A DNA stretch of 64,000 nucleotides from Thermohalobaculum sp039026375 (GTDB lineage Bacteria > Pseudomonadota > Alphaproteobacteria > Rhodobacterales > Rhodobacteraceae). Every line of letters starts with the position of its first letter. The first letter of the stretch is position 1. Positions 43,267-51,022 of this stretch are shown one piece after another. The notes beneath the pieces were generated by a model that saw only the letters and a list, made by a program, of their open reading frames with translations, did no database searches and was not told the origin of the DNA. Made by a program: the position numbers and the translations under genes. The stretch lies in the NCBI GenBank assembly GCA_039026375.1, contig JBCCML010000019.1:11639-75638 (forward strand). The letters run 5' to 3'.

Positions 43267-44450
43267 GCTTTCTGTCTGACTTTTTTGCGCGGCGCACCGA
43301 CGATCGGCGCTTTCCGTCGATCGACTCCATGGCCTGCGTCGCGCGGGGACGGATCCCCAAATTCGCCCACGAATACATGTCGGGCGGCATTGGGACCGAA
43401 GACGGGTTGGCGCGGAATATCAGCGATTTCAACAAGATCCGCTTCGTGCCGCGATACCTCATGGACTACGAGGCGCCCAACTTCGAGACCAAGATTCTGG
43501 GCCAGAAGCATGCCATGCCGTTCGGGCCGGGGCCGATCGGGCTGACCGGGCTGATGTGGCCCAATACGCCCGTGCATGTGGCACGCGCCGCGGTCGCACA
43601 CGGGCTGCCCACGGGGCTCAGCACCTATGCCACCAACTCGATCGAGGAAGTGGGCGCTGTGGCCGGTAAGTCCATGTGGTTTCAGCTTTATCCGCTGGCC
43701 GACACGGATATCGAGGAGGACCTGCTGAAGCGCTTTGCGGCCGTTGGGGGGGAGGTTCTGCTGATAACGGTGGACATCCCCGGGCCCACACGGCGGCCAC
43801 GCGACATCGCCAGTGGCCTGTCGGTACCCCCGGCCAAGGACTGGCGCACCTATCTGGCGGGTGCCGTGCGCCCCCACTGGGCGATGGAGACGCTGAAAAA
43901 CGGCCTACCGACGTTCAAGAACATCATGCGCTATGTGCCTGATGGACCAAAGGAAATGGCGGCGATGACCTTCCTGTCCAGCATCTCGGCCGGGCATGTT
44001 GGGCCGGAACGGCTGAAGCGCTATCGCGAGCTTTGGCCAGGTAAGATCGTGATTAAGGGCGTGCTGTCGGTCGATGATGCGCGGGTTGCGATGGACCATG
44101 GGGCGGACGGGATCGTCGTCTCGAACCATGGGGGACGCCAGCTGGACGGGGCGCCCACGGCGATCGATGTGCTGCCGACAATCCGCCAGGCGGTGGGCGG
44201 TCAGATGGCCGTGATCGCCGATGGCGGGGTGCGCCAAGGGCTTGATATCGCGCGGCTTTTGGCGTTGGGCGCGGACTTCGTACTGTTGGGCCGGGCTATG
44301 ACCTTTGCGGTCGCCGCTATGGGGGGCGAAGGGCCAAACCATGCGCTTGAGATCCTGAAACAGGAATTCGTCAACTCGCTCAGTCAGATGGGCTGCGAGG
44401 ATCTTTCCGATCTGCCGAAGTTCCTGGAAAATCCGGAGGTTCTGGGATGA
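43263..44450 (+). CDS. FMN-dependent alpha-hydroxy acid dehydrogenase/oxidase
   Basis: 395 residues of the lactate dehydrogenase/glycolate oxidase family. The first 40 residues hold the usual FPSIDSMACVARGRIPKFAHEYM substrate region, MWFQLYPLADTDI is at the active site, IVIKGVLSVDDARVAMDHGADGIVVSNHGGRQLDGAP contains the catalytic histidine and arginine, and VIADGGVRQGLDIARLLALGADFVLLGRA binds FMN phosphate. It oxidises an (S)-2-hydroxy acid to the 2-oxo acid. ATGA overlap with the aldolase gene. The substrate is probably linked to the transporter. Confidence 0.92.
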   Translation: MSFLSDFFARRTDDRRFPSIDSMACVARGRIPKFAHEYMSGGIGTEDGLARNISDFNKIRFVPRYLMDYEAPNFETKILGQKHAMPFGPGPIGLTGLMWPNTPVHVARAAVAHGLPTGLSTYATNSIEEVGAVAGKSMWFQLYPLADTDIEEDLLKRFAAVGGEVLLITVDIPGPTRRPRDIASGLSVPPAKDWRTYLAGAVRPHWAMETLKNGLPTFKNIMRYVPDGPKEMAAMTFLSSISAGHVGPERLKRYRELWPGKIVIKGVLSVDDARVAMDHGADGIVVSNHGGRQLDGAPTAIDVLPTIRQAVGGQMAVIADGGVRQGLDIARLLALGADFVLLGRAMTFAVAAMGGEGPNHALEILKQEFVNSLSQMGCEDLSDLPKFLENPEVLG

Positions 44451-45055
44451 AAGTCTACCATTGTCCGGGCACCAGATCGGTCCGTATCCTCTGGCTGCTA
44501 GAGGAGCTTGGCCTGGAATATGATATTGTTTCCATGCCCTTAGGTGATCCTAAGATGCGCGAGCCCGCGTATCTGAAAATCCATCCGGCAGGTCGGGTGC
44601 CAGCGCTGGAGGATGGCGAGGTCACGCTGTTCGAGTCCGGTGCCATCGTCCAGTACATCCTGGCCCGGCATGCCGAGGGGCGGCTACAGCCAGACGTCGG
44701 CTCAGCGGAATTTCCCGTTTATCTTCAATGGCTTCACTATGCCGAGGGCATGATGATGCCGCAGGTCAACATCATCGTGGTCGAGACCAAGTTCCTGCCG
44801 CCGGAAAAGCGCAACGAGACCAATGTTGCGCGGGCCACAAAGTTGCTGACACGCATGTTAGCGGCCGTGGATAAGGCATTGGAGGGAAAGGATTTTCTGG
44901 CGGGTGAGTTCTCGGGTGCGGACATCATGACGGGCCATGCCTGCACCGTCGCCGCGCGTCTTGGCGCAGACTTGTCCGGCACGCCGAACGTGCGCGCCTA
45001 TGTGGACCGCCTGAACGCCCGTCCGGCGCTGGCCAAGGCGTTTGCCGCCGCCTGA
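44447..45055 (+). CDS. glutathione S-transferase family protein
   Basis: 202 residues. N-terminal thioredoxin-like domain (KVYHCPGTRSVRILWLLEELGLEYDI, HPAGRVPALEDGEVTLFESGAIVQYI), with the conserved cis-proline in RVPAL and the ES pair that binds glutathione, followed by a helical C-terminal domain with FSGADIMTGH. It is the last gene of the liv operon and overlaps the oxidase stop by four bases. It may isomerise or conjugate an intermediate or detoxify; the reaction is not predictable. Confidence 0.9.
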   Translation: MKVYHCPGTRSVRILWLLEELGLEYDIVSMPLGDPKMREPAYLKIHPAGRVPALEDGEVTLFESGAIVQYILARHAEGRLQPDVGSAEFPVYLQWLHYAEGMMMPQVNIIVVETKFLPPEKRNETNVARATKLLTRMLAAVDKALEGKDFLAGEFSGADIMTGHACTVAARLGADLSGTPNVRAYVDRLNARPALAKAFAAA

Positions 45056-45106
45056 TCCGGGCCCGGCGGTGGGCGACCAGCGCGACCTGACGCTGGGATC
45101 TGGCGT

Positions 45107-45150
45107 GTATGATTTGCGTATGACAAACGTATGATCTGCGTATGCCAACC
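45107..45150. repeat. 22-bp imperfect tandem repeat, two copies
   Basis: Copies at 45107-45128 and 45129-45150 match at 19 of 22 positions and each contains GTATGAT..TGCGTATG. They lie between the convergent GST and enoyl-CoA hydratase genes. The unit contains the GTATG motif twice. No hairpin is evident. It might be a protein-binding array or a chance local duplication. Confidence 0.55.
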
Positions 45151-45174
45151 GTGTCAGACAAAGTCGACTGGGCC

Positions 45175-45942
45175 TCAGCCCCGTTTGGTGGCCCGCTTGG
45201 CCAGGAATTCCCCCATGATCCGCTGGGGCTCGCCGGCCTGGAAGGCCATGCGCTGGGTGGTGACGGCCTCGTCCAGGGCCGCGTCGAAACCGGCCAGTGC
45301 CTCGCGACGGAACCGAGCTTTGGTCGCGCGGAAGGCGATGGCGGATTTGCCGGCCATCAGATCGGCCTGCTCGGTGGCTTTGGCCAATAGATCGTCAGGC
45401 GGCACGACGTGTTGGACCAGACCGTGGCGGTGGGCCTCGTCCATCTCCATCATGCGCCCGGTCAGCGAGAGGTCCTGGTTCACCGCGCGGGGCAGGTGCA
45501 AGCTCATCCAATAGGTGCCCATGATCGAGGGCAGACCGGCATTGATCTCGGGTTGCCCCAACCGCGCACCTTCCGCCGCAATGCGCATGTCCGAGCACAA
45601 CGCCATCTGAAACCCGGCCCCGGCCGCCACCCCGTTGATGGCAGCGATGACGGGTTTCTCGACCTCGAGGATCGCCTTGTAGGTGGCGGCGACCTTACTG
45701 AACCAACCTGGCACCGTCTCGGGTGTTTGCTGGGAACCCTCCGCCAGATCGACGCCTGCGCAGAACGCGCGGCCCTGTCCGGTGAGGATGATCGCTTTGA
45801 CCGCCGCGTCCCGGTCCAGATCGGCCAAGGCCGCGACCACCCCGTCGGCCAGCGCCATGGTGACCGAGTTCAACGCCTCCGGCCGGGCGAGAGAGAGGGT
45901 GGCGATGCCGTCGGTGATGTCTGTTTGAGTGAACTCTGCCAT
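45175..45942 (-). CDS. enoyl-CoA hydratase/isomerase family protein
   Basis: 255 residues of the crotonase fold. The oxyanion-hole segments are GRAFCAGVDLAEGS (residues 58-71) and AINGVAAGAGFQMALCSDMRIA, and the following GARLGQPEINAGLPSIMGTYWM holds the Glu near the hydratase position. The C-terminal trimerisation helix is present. Substrate is uncertain since the family includes hydratases, isomerases and hydrolases. It is a single gene, convergent with the liv operon. Confidence 0.87.
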   Translation of the reverse strand: MAEFTQTDITDGIATLSLARPEALNSVTMALADGVVAALADLDRDAAVKAIILTGQGRAFCAGVDLAEGSQQTPETVPGWFSKVAATYKAILEVEKPVIAAINGVAAGAGFQMALCSDMRIAAEGARLGQPEINAGLPSIMGTYWMSLHLPRAVNQDLSLTGRMMEMDEAHRHGLVQHVVPPDDLLAKATEQADLMAGKSAIAFRATKARFRREALAGFDAALDEAVTTQRMAFQAGEPQRIMGEFLAKRATKRG

Positions 45943-46159
45943 GGCCCGCACGCTAACCCTGCTAGCTTTGCGTCATCAACCACCAGAAAGTGTAGGCAAA
46001 AGACAAGATAGCAGACCTGCGCGCCCATGGCAGCAGATACGGTCGCTTCTTGACAGGAAAGGCACTGCTTTTTCCAAGCCCGCCGTTACCTAAGAAGATC
46101 AATGCCACTGTCGGCAACCACGCGAGAAGAACAGTCTCGGCAAGCATGTTTCGTAAGGA

Positions 46160-46186
46160 GTAGGGTGGGGTTAAACCCCACCCTAC
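46160..46186 (-). terminator. 13-bp perfect hairpin after the BMP-type gene
   Basis: GTAGGGTGGGGTT (46160-46172) and AACCCCACCCTAC (46174-46186) are perfect complements separated by one base. It starts 6 bases after the stop of the minus-strand gene ending at 46193. On that strand it is not followed by a U-tract but by TCCTTACG, so it may be a strong 3'-end hairpin or a repeated palindromic element and not a standard intrinsic terminator. Confidence 0.55.
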
Positions 46187-46192
46187 CGTTGG

Positions 46193-47257
46193 TTACTTCG
46201 GCAGGTCGCCGGAGACGCCCTGCACGAACCAGTCCATGGTCAGCATCATCTCTTCCGTGGCGACCTCGCCGGCTGCGATGCGTTCAGTGCCGTCGCGGTC
46301 AACAATGGGCCCGGTGAAGGGATGCATCTCGCCCACGCGGATGGCGGCCTCGGTCTGGGCGGCCGTCACGGCGACTTCGTAGGGCATGTTCCAGTAGGGG
46401 CTCATGACGACCTCGTTCTTCGCCATGCCCTCCCAGCTGTCCTGGCTTTCCCAGGTGCCGTCCAGCACCGCCTGGGTGCGGGCCACGTAGTAGGGCGCCC
46501 AGTTATCCTCGATCGCTGTCAGCTGCGCGGTGGGCGCGAACTTGTGCATGTTTGAGGCTTGGCCAAACGCCTTGACGCCCGCGGCTTCGGCGGCTTGCAG
46601 GGCGGCGGGGCTGTCGGTGTGCTGCATGATCATGTCGGCGCCTTGGGCGATCAGCGCTTTGGCGGCGTCGGCTTCCTTGCCCGGGTCATACCATGTGTTG
46701 ACCCAGACGACCTGCACCTCGATGTCGGGGTTGACCGCCTGGGCGGCCAGGGTGGCGGCGTTGATGCCGCGCACGACCTCGGGGATCGGGAAGCTGGCGA
46801 TATAGCCGATCTTGTTCGTTTCGGTCATCATGCCGGCGATTTTGCCGATGACGGTGCGCCCTTCGTAGAATCGGCCGGAATAGGTCGAGACGTTGGGCGC
46901 GCGCTTATAGCCGGTGGCATGTTCGAACTTCACGTCAGGGAACATAGCGGCGACCTTGACGGTCGGGTCCATGAAGCCGAACGAGGTGGTGAAGATCAGA
47001 CCGTGGCCGCTGGCGGCCAGCTGACGGATGACCCGTTCGGCGTCGGGGCCTTCCTTGACGCTTTCGACGAACGTCGTCTCGACCCGGTCGCCAAAGGCGT
47101 CTTCGATGGCCAGGCGGCCCTGGTCGTGCTGGTAGGTCCAGCCATGGTCGCCGACGGGGCCGACATAGACAAAGCCGACCTTAAGTTCAGGCTCTGCCAA
47201 AGCCGGGGAGGCCAGCAAGAGGGCGGCCGAAAGGCCCAGGAAGGTTCTGCGGATCAT
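46193..47257 (-). CDS. BMP family ABC transporter substrate-binding protein
   Basis: 354 residues from the ATG at 47257, which follows a ggagag site (the frame can be read from a TTG one codon earlier). Signal peptide RRTFLGLSAALLLASPALA. The mature protein has the PnrA/BMP pattern: KVGFVYVGPVGDHGWTYQHDQG, LIFTTSFGFMDPTVKVAAMFPDV, NVSTYSGRFYEGRTVIGKIAGMM and the later VWVNTWYDPGKEADAAKALI. Known BMP proteins bind purine nucleosides. The xanthine phosphoribosyltransferase gene upstream supports a purine role, but no permease or ATPase gene is next to it. Confidence 0.9.
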   Translation of the reverse strand: MIRRTFLGLSAALLLASPALAEPELKVGFVYVGPVGDHGWTYQHDQGRLAIEDAFGDRVETTFVESVKEGPDAERVIRQLAASGHGLIFTTSFGFMDPTVKVAAMFPDVKFEHATGYKRAPNVSTYSGRFYEGRTVIGKIAGMMTETNKIGYIASFPIPEVVRGINAATLAAQAVNPDIEVQVVWVNTWYDPGKEADAAKALIAQGADMIMQHTDSPAALQAAEAAGVKAFGQASNMHKFAPTAQLTAIEDNWAPYYVARTQAVLDGTWESQDSWEGMAKNEVVMSPYWNMPYEVAVTAAQTEAAIRVGEMHPFTGPIVDRDGTERIAAGEVATEEMMLTMDWFVQGVSGDLPK

Positions 47258-47377
47258 CAAGTCTCTCCTCTGTCGGGTGTGGGCGTTTCCCCAGCCTTAT
47301 CTTTGATTAACGGGATAGAGCGCGGGGCGCCCCCCGGCAAGGCGGGTTGGGCCGCGATTGCGCGGTTTTACCGGCCT

Positions 47378-47890
47378 CTAGGCTGTGCCGCGGTAGGGTT
47401 CCACATATTGCAGAGCCATGTCCCAGGGGAAGAAGATCCAGGTGTCCTGGCTCACCTCGGTGACATAGCTTTCGACCAGCAGCTTGCCCTGGGGTTTGGC
47501 GTAGATCGTGGCGAAATGGGCCTGGGGCATCAGGGTGCGCACGACCTCTAGGGTGCGGCCGGTATCGACCAGGTCGTCGATCACCAGAACGCCCGTACCA
47601 TCGCCGATCAGCGCTGCATCGGGGGCCTTCAGGACCGAGGCTTCCGCCTGGCTTTGGTGGTCATAGGATTTGACCGAGATCGTGTCGACGAGGCGGATGT
47701 TCAGCTCGCGCGCGATGATGCAGGCGGGCACCATGCCGCCGCGGGTGATCGCCACCACGGCCCGCCAGGCGCCCTGATCGCCGGGGCCTTGGCGGTCCAG
47801 CCGCCAGGCCAGCGCGCGTGCGTCGCGGTGCAGCTGGTCCCAGGAGACGTGAAAGCCCTTCTCGTGCGGTAGATAGTCGGTCACGCCCAT
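47378..47890 (-). CDS. gpt: xanthine phosphoribosyltransferase
   Basis: 170 residues with the PRTase core: the PRPP-binding motif VLVIDDLVDTGRT at residues 101-113 and the base-binding region VVAITRGGMVPACIIARELN. The length and the TWIFFPWD...Y ending match Gpt, which converts xanthine or guanine with PRPP to the nucleotide. The gene is 120 bp upstream of the BMP-type receptor gene and in the same direction, consistent with purine salvage after uptake. Confidence 0.9.
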   Translation of the reverse strand: MGVTDYLPHEKGFHVSWDQLHRDARALAWRLDRQGPGDQGAWRAVVAITRGGMVPACIIARELNIRLVDTISVKSYDHQSQAEASVLKAPDAALIGDGTGVLVIDDLVDTGRTLEVVRTLMPQAHFATIYAKPQGKLLVESYVTEVSQDTWIFFPWDMALQYVEPYRGTA

Positions 47891-47981
47891 GCTCCTCAGG
47901 TGCCTTTAGCGGCTGTCTAACCGGGAGGGCGGCCTTGGGTCGACACGAAACTGATTGGGTGCGCTCTGGCGTGCGCGCTAT

Positions 47982-48644
47982 TCAGGCGCCGATGGTGATC
48001 TCGACGACCATGGCCGAGTAGAAGACGAAGCTGGCTGCCAGCACGAAGAGGTGCCAGATCGCGTTCTGGAAGGGCAGTCGTTCACACAGGTGGAAAACAA
48101 CCCCCAGCGTGTAGAGGCAGCCACCCACCACGATCAGCACCAGCGTGGCCGTAGTGATGGCTGCGCTGACCGGGCCTGCCACCAGCACAAAGCACCAGCC
48201 CAGCGCCAGGTAAAGCGCCAGTGACAATCGCTCCCACTTTTCGGGGGCCAGCAGTTTGGCCAGCATGCCCACCGTGGCACCCGTCCAGATGCCCGCCAAC
48301 AACCAGCGCCCGGTCGCGCCACCGGCCAGCACCGCATAGGGCGTGTAGGTCCCGGCGATCTTCATATAGATCGCCCCATGGTCTAGGCGGCGCAGCCAGT
48401 CCAGCACGCGCCCGCCCTCCAGCCGCAGATTGGCCATGTTATAGCCGGCCGAGGCCGCCAGCATGAGCACCAGACTGATGCCGTAGACGGCGACCGCCGC
48501 CACCAACCAGCCGTCATCGCGCCAAACCGCGGCCAGTGTGACCATGATCGGCACGGCGATCAACGCGCTCAACACACCCACGATGTGGATGGTCGTATCG
48601 GCCAGACGTTCGGCACGGCTATAAGCGCGGGTGGCTGATTTCAT
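47982..48644 (-). CDS. hemolysin III family (TrhA/PAQR-like) membrane protein
   Basis: 220 residues with seven hydrophobic segments. The PAQR-type signature is visible: SRAERLADTTIHIVGVLSALIAVPI near the N-terminus, RRLDHGAIYMKIAGTYTPYAVL in the middle and LFVLAASFVFYSAMV at the end, which includes the histidine and aspartate positions that form a metal site in PAQR proteins (RLDH; HL near the C-terminus). Despite the name, it is not a toxin in this context; members affect membrane energetics. Start ATG at 48644. Confidence 0.87.
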   Translation of the reverse strand: MKSATRAYSRAERLADTTIHIVGVLSALIAVPIMVTLAAVWRDDGWLVAAVAVYGISLVLMLAASAGYNMANLRLEGGRVLDWLRRLDHGAIYMKIAGTYTPYAVLAGGATGRWLLAGIWTGATVGMLAKLLAPEKWERLSLALYLALGWCFVLVAGPVSAAITTATLVLIVVGGCLYTLGVVFHLCERLPFQNAIWHLFVLAASFVFYSAMVVEITIGA

Positions 48645-48762
48645 GAACCGGATCCCGGGTGTCGTTCACGTCAAGCGTGGCGGATTTCTGCCCTGCACGC
48701 AATCTATGACCATCTTCCGCCCTATTTGTTAGCGGTATCTTTACCTCGTCGCACAATCGTCA

Positions 48763-50031
48763 GTGGACCAGACGTCACTAGAAGATGGTGTGTTGATGGC
48801 GGTTGCTGAACCGAAGGCCAATTTTGTGCCGGGCCCGCAGGATGCGGCGGTGGCGCTTGAAGTGGGTGATCCACTCCCCTCTGTCGTGCCCGGACCTGTC
48901 CGATGTTTGTTGTTGGGCGATGGGGCGGGTGCTGGCACGCTCCTCCAGGGGATCAGCGCGCAGACCCGCCATGAACTGGTTTTTACGCCGTGTCGTGATC
49001 TGGACGAAGCCCGCGCTTTGGTGGGTGCCGGTCACGGGGATCTGATTATTCTGACCGGGTCGGGGGAGGCGGACGCGCTGACTTGCATGCGGACTATCGG
49101 GCAGGATGGCCAACTTTCGGGCACACCGGTGGTGCTGTTGGGCGCCGATATGGTGTTGGAGGATGTGGTCGCGGCGATGCGTGCCGGCGTCGCAGAATGC
49201 CTGGCGATGGATGACCTGACCGCCAACTCGCTGGATCAGGCTGTCGAGGCGGCCTTGGCCCGTTCAATGGGCACAGCCTCGGACCAGCGGGCGCGTCTGT
49301 CCAACATCTCAGCTGAAAATGACGCGCTGCGTCGGATTTCCGCGCGCAACATGCGCCTTCTGAAAAGCGAAACGGTGCCGTTACTGGCGCTGGCCTGGCG
49401 TTTTGTCTCCGGCGAAAAGCTGGCGCCCGACGAAATGACCCGTCATGCGAAGGGCTTGGCGCGCATCACGCGCAACGTCACTGGCCTGGTTGACGACACC
49501 GTCATCGTGGCAGCGACCTATCGCGCGATCCAAACGGATGAGCCGATTGCCCTGAACGAGCTGGTCGACCAGGTATTGCGCGAGGACATGGGCGAAATAT
49601 CTGCCAGCCGTGCCCACATCGTGGTGCACGGTTTGCCCACGTTGCGCGGACGGCGCCCGCATTTCGAAATGCTGTTCGAAGAGCTGCTGCTAACGGCTGT
49701 CCGTCAGGGGCGGGTAGGCCGCGTGCCCGAGGTTGAGGTCTCCTCGGGCCATGATCCCGACGGCAATCCGATCATCATCTTCACCGAGCGTGGCCTCCAC
49801 TTGTCGGCGCGCAAGCAAGGGATAGCACAGCGCGGCAAAGATCTGACGGGCACATCCGATCGTTCCGGTACTGATCCGCATGCCTGGTCGCTGTGTCAGC
49901 GCTTGGTTGAAAAAAACCAAGGCACGCTCCGGATCACCGAAACCGATGGGGGCGGCACCCGGTTGATGATGCGTTTCCCGTCAGAGATGCAGGTCGCAGC
50001 CGCGCCCGATCCGGCGACGGTAACTGCCTGA
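48763..50031 (+). CDS. degenerate receiver/histidine-kinase-like protein
   Basis: 422 residues from GTG 48763, or 411 from the ATG at 48796; neither has a good ribosome-binding site. Residues about 45-165 have a response-regulator-like fold, but the phospho-acceptor aspartate is replaced (GDLIILTGSG) and the conserved lysine position reads AMDD. Next are a coiled coil, a helical region like a dimerisation domain without a phospho-histidine, and a C-terminal GHKL-like domain with only the last glycine box (DGGGTRLMMRFP). The N box asparagine is missing (MLFEELLLTAVR). It is probably a signalling scaffold without kinase activity. It is convergent with the Crp/Fnr gene. Confidence 0.72.
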   Translation: MDQTSLEDGVLMAVAEPKANFVPGPQDAAVALEVGDPLPSVVPGPVRCLLLGDGAGAGTLLQGISAQTRHELVFTPCRDLDEARALVGAGHGDLIILTGSGEADALTCMRTIGQDGQLSGTPVVLLGADMVLEDVVAAMRAGVAECLAMDDLTANSLDQAVEAALARSMGTASDQRARLSNISAENDALRRISARNMRLLKSETVPLLALAWRFVSGEKLAPDEMTRHAKGLARITRNVTGLVDDTVIVAATYRAIQTDEPIALNELVDQVLREDMGEISASRAHIVVHGLPTLRGRRPHFEMLFEELLLTAVRQGRVGRVPEVEVSSGHDPDGNPIIIFTERGLHLSARKQGIAQRGKDLTGTSDRSGTDPHAWSLCQRLVEKNQGTLRITETDGGGTRLMMRFPSEMQVAAAPDPATVTA

Positions 50032-50039
50032 ACCATTGG

Positions 50040-50723
50040 CTAAAGGTCGCTGAGCTTCGCCTCCAGACCGCGCAGCGACAGGATCACCATCGATTTGCCT
50101 TCGCGATCGATCAGCCCCTGATCCTTCAACTTCGACATCTCCCGCCCAACCGACTCACGCTGAGACGAGATAAGTGTGGCGATCTCCTGTTGTGTAGCGA
50201 CCTTCTCAATCAAGCCGGTGTCCTTGCCGGTCTTGACGCAGCTGCGCAGCAATTGCGCGCACAACCGCTGTTCCGTCGACAGGGTCGTCGCTTCGGTCAT
50301 GCGGCCCGACAGGTATCGGATCCGATCGACCAGATAGAGTATGAAGGCCCTGTTGACGTTGGCATTGCCGTATAGCACTTCGCGGAACTGGTTGGCAGAC
50401 AGGCGCGCGATGCGGCTGTGCTCCTTTGCGAAAACGTTTGTCGATCGGGGCTGGCCGTCGATCGCCGCAAAGATCCCAAAACTGTCGCCGCGTGGTAGGT
50501 CAGAGTACAGCACTTCCCTGCCGTTATCGGTGAAGGTCGCCGCGCGCGCGAGACCGTCGACCACGAAGAAGACGTCGTCATCGGTGTCGCTTTCGCTGAC
50601 GATCACGGACTTCGGCGTGAAATTGCTTTCGGTCCAATACTTTGCCAGGGCTGCACAGCCGTCATCGCCGCAATCGCGAAGTGTGCTGCCCTCTGGAAAA
50701 TCCTCTGCCTTCATGTCCCCCAT
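50040..50723 (-). CDS. Crp/Fnr family transcriptional regulator
   Basis: 227 residues. The cyclic-nucleotide-binding-like domain spans about residues 25-140 (DVFFVVDGLARAATFTDNGREVLYSDLPRGDSFGIFAAIDGQPRSTNVFA), and the winged helix is at about 165-220 (VATQQEIATLISSQRESVGREMSKLKDQGLIDREGKSMVI). No N-terminal cysteine cluster like that of FNR, although two cysteines are at 18 and 23. A ggaggc site supports the ATG at 50723. Ligand and targets unknown. Confidence 0.86.
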   Translation of the reverse strand: MGDMKAEDFPEGSTLRDCGDDGCAALAKYWTESNFTPKSVIVSESDTDDDVFFVVDGLARAATFTDNGREVLYSDLPRGDSFGIFAAIDGQPRSTNVFAKEHSRIARLSANQFREVLYGNANVNRAFILYLVDRIRYLSGRMTEATTLSTEQRLCAQLLRSCVKTGKDTGLIEKVATQQEIATLISSQRESVGREMSKLKDQGLIDREGKSMVILSLRGLEAKLSDL

Positions 50724-51022
50724 CCGGTCGAGCCTCCTGCTCTCGAACGTCCCAATGTGTGGCGTCCCCCAACGCCTGATAACTGAGCTTACCTAGTCCC
50801 AGCGCAACGAAGAATCTTGTTTAGTTCAAAGTGTAACAAAAGTCACAGCAGAGCACGCGCCTTTTGCTCAGGCTTGCGGTGTTTCTGCCGGGATTTGCCC
50901 AATGCCCTTGCTTCCTGTGGCATCAGTGGGTCTACATCCGGCAAAGTTGCAGGCGTTCGATGAGTTGCGTGCGGGCAGTTCTTTGGGGGCTGCCCGCGAT
51001 CGATCCGGCAACCGCGGTCCGA
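50724..51022. other. intergenic stretch, promoter region of the Crp/Fnr gene
   Basis: 299 bp between the start of the Crp/Fnr gene and the stop of the flavoprotein gene, both on the minus strand. An AT-rich patch at about 50815-50845 (TTGTTTAGTTCAAAGTGTAA) could hold a promoter. No RNA or coding gene is seen. Confidence 0.3.

Noticed and set aside
45962..46147. 61-codon minus-strand frame with a hydrophobic N-terminus
   Set aside because: No ribosome-binding site and only a partial membrane profile; not enough to call a gene.
46559..47551. 330-codon plus-strand frame
   Set aside because: It is opposite the BMP-type receptor gene and runs into gpt; it has no domain and a shadow-like composition.
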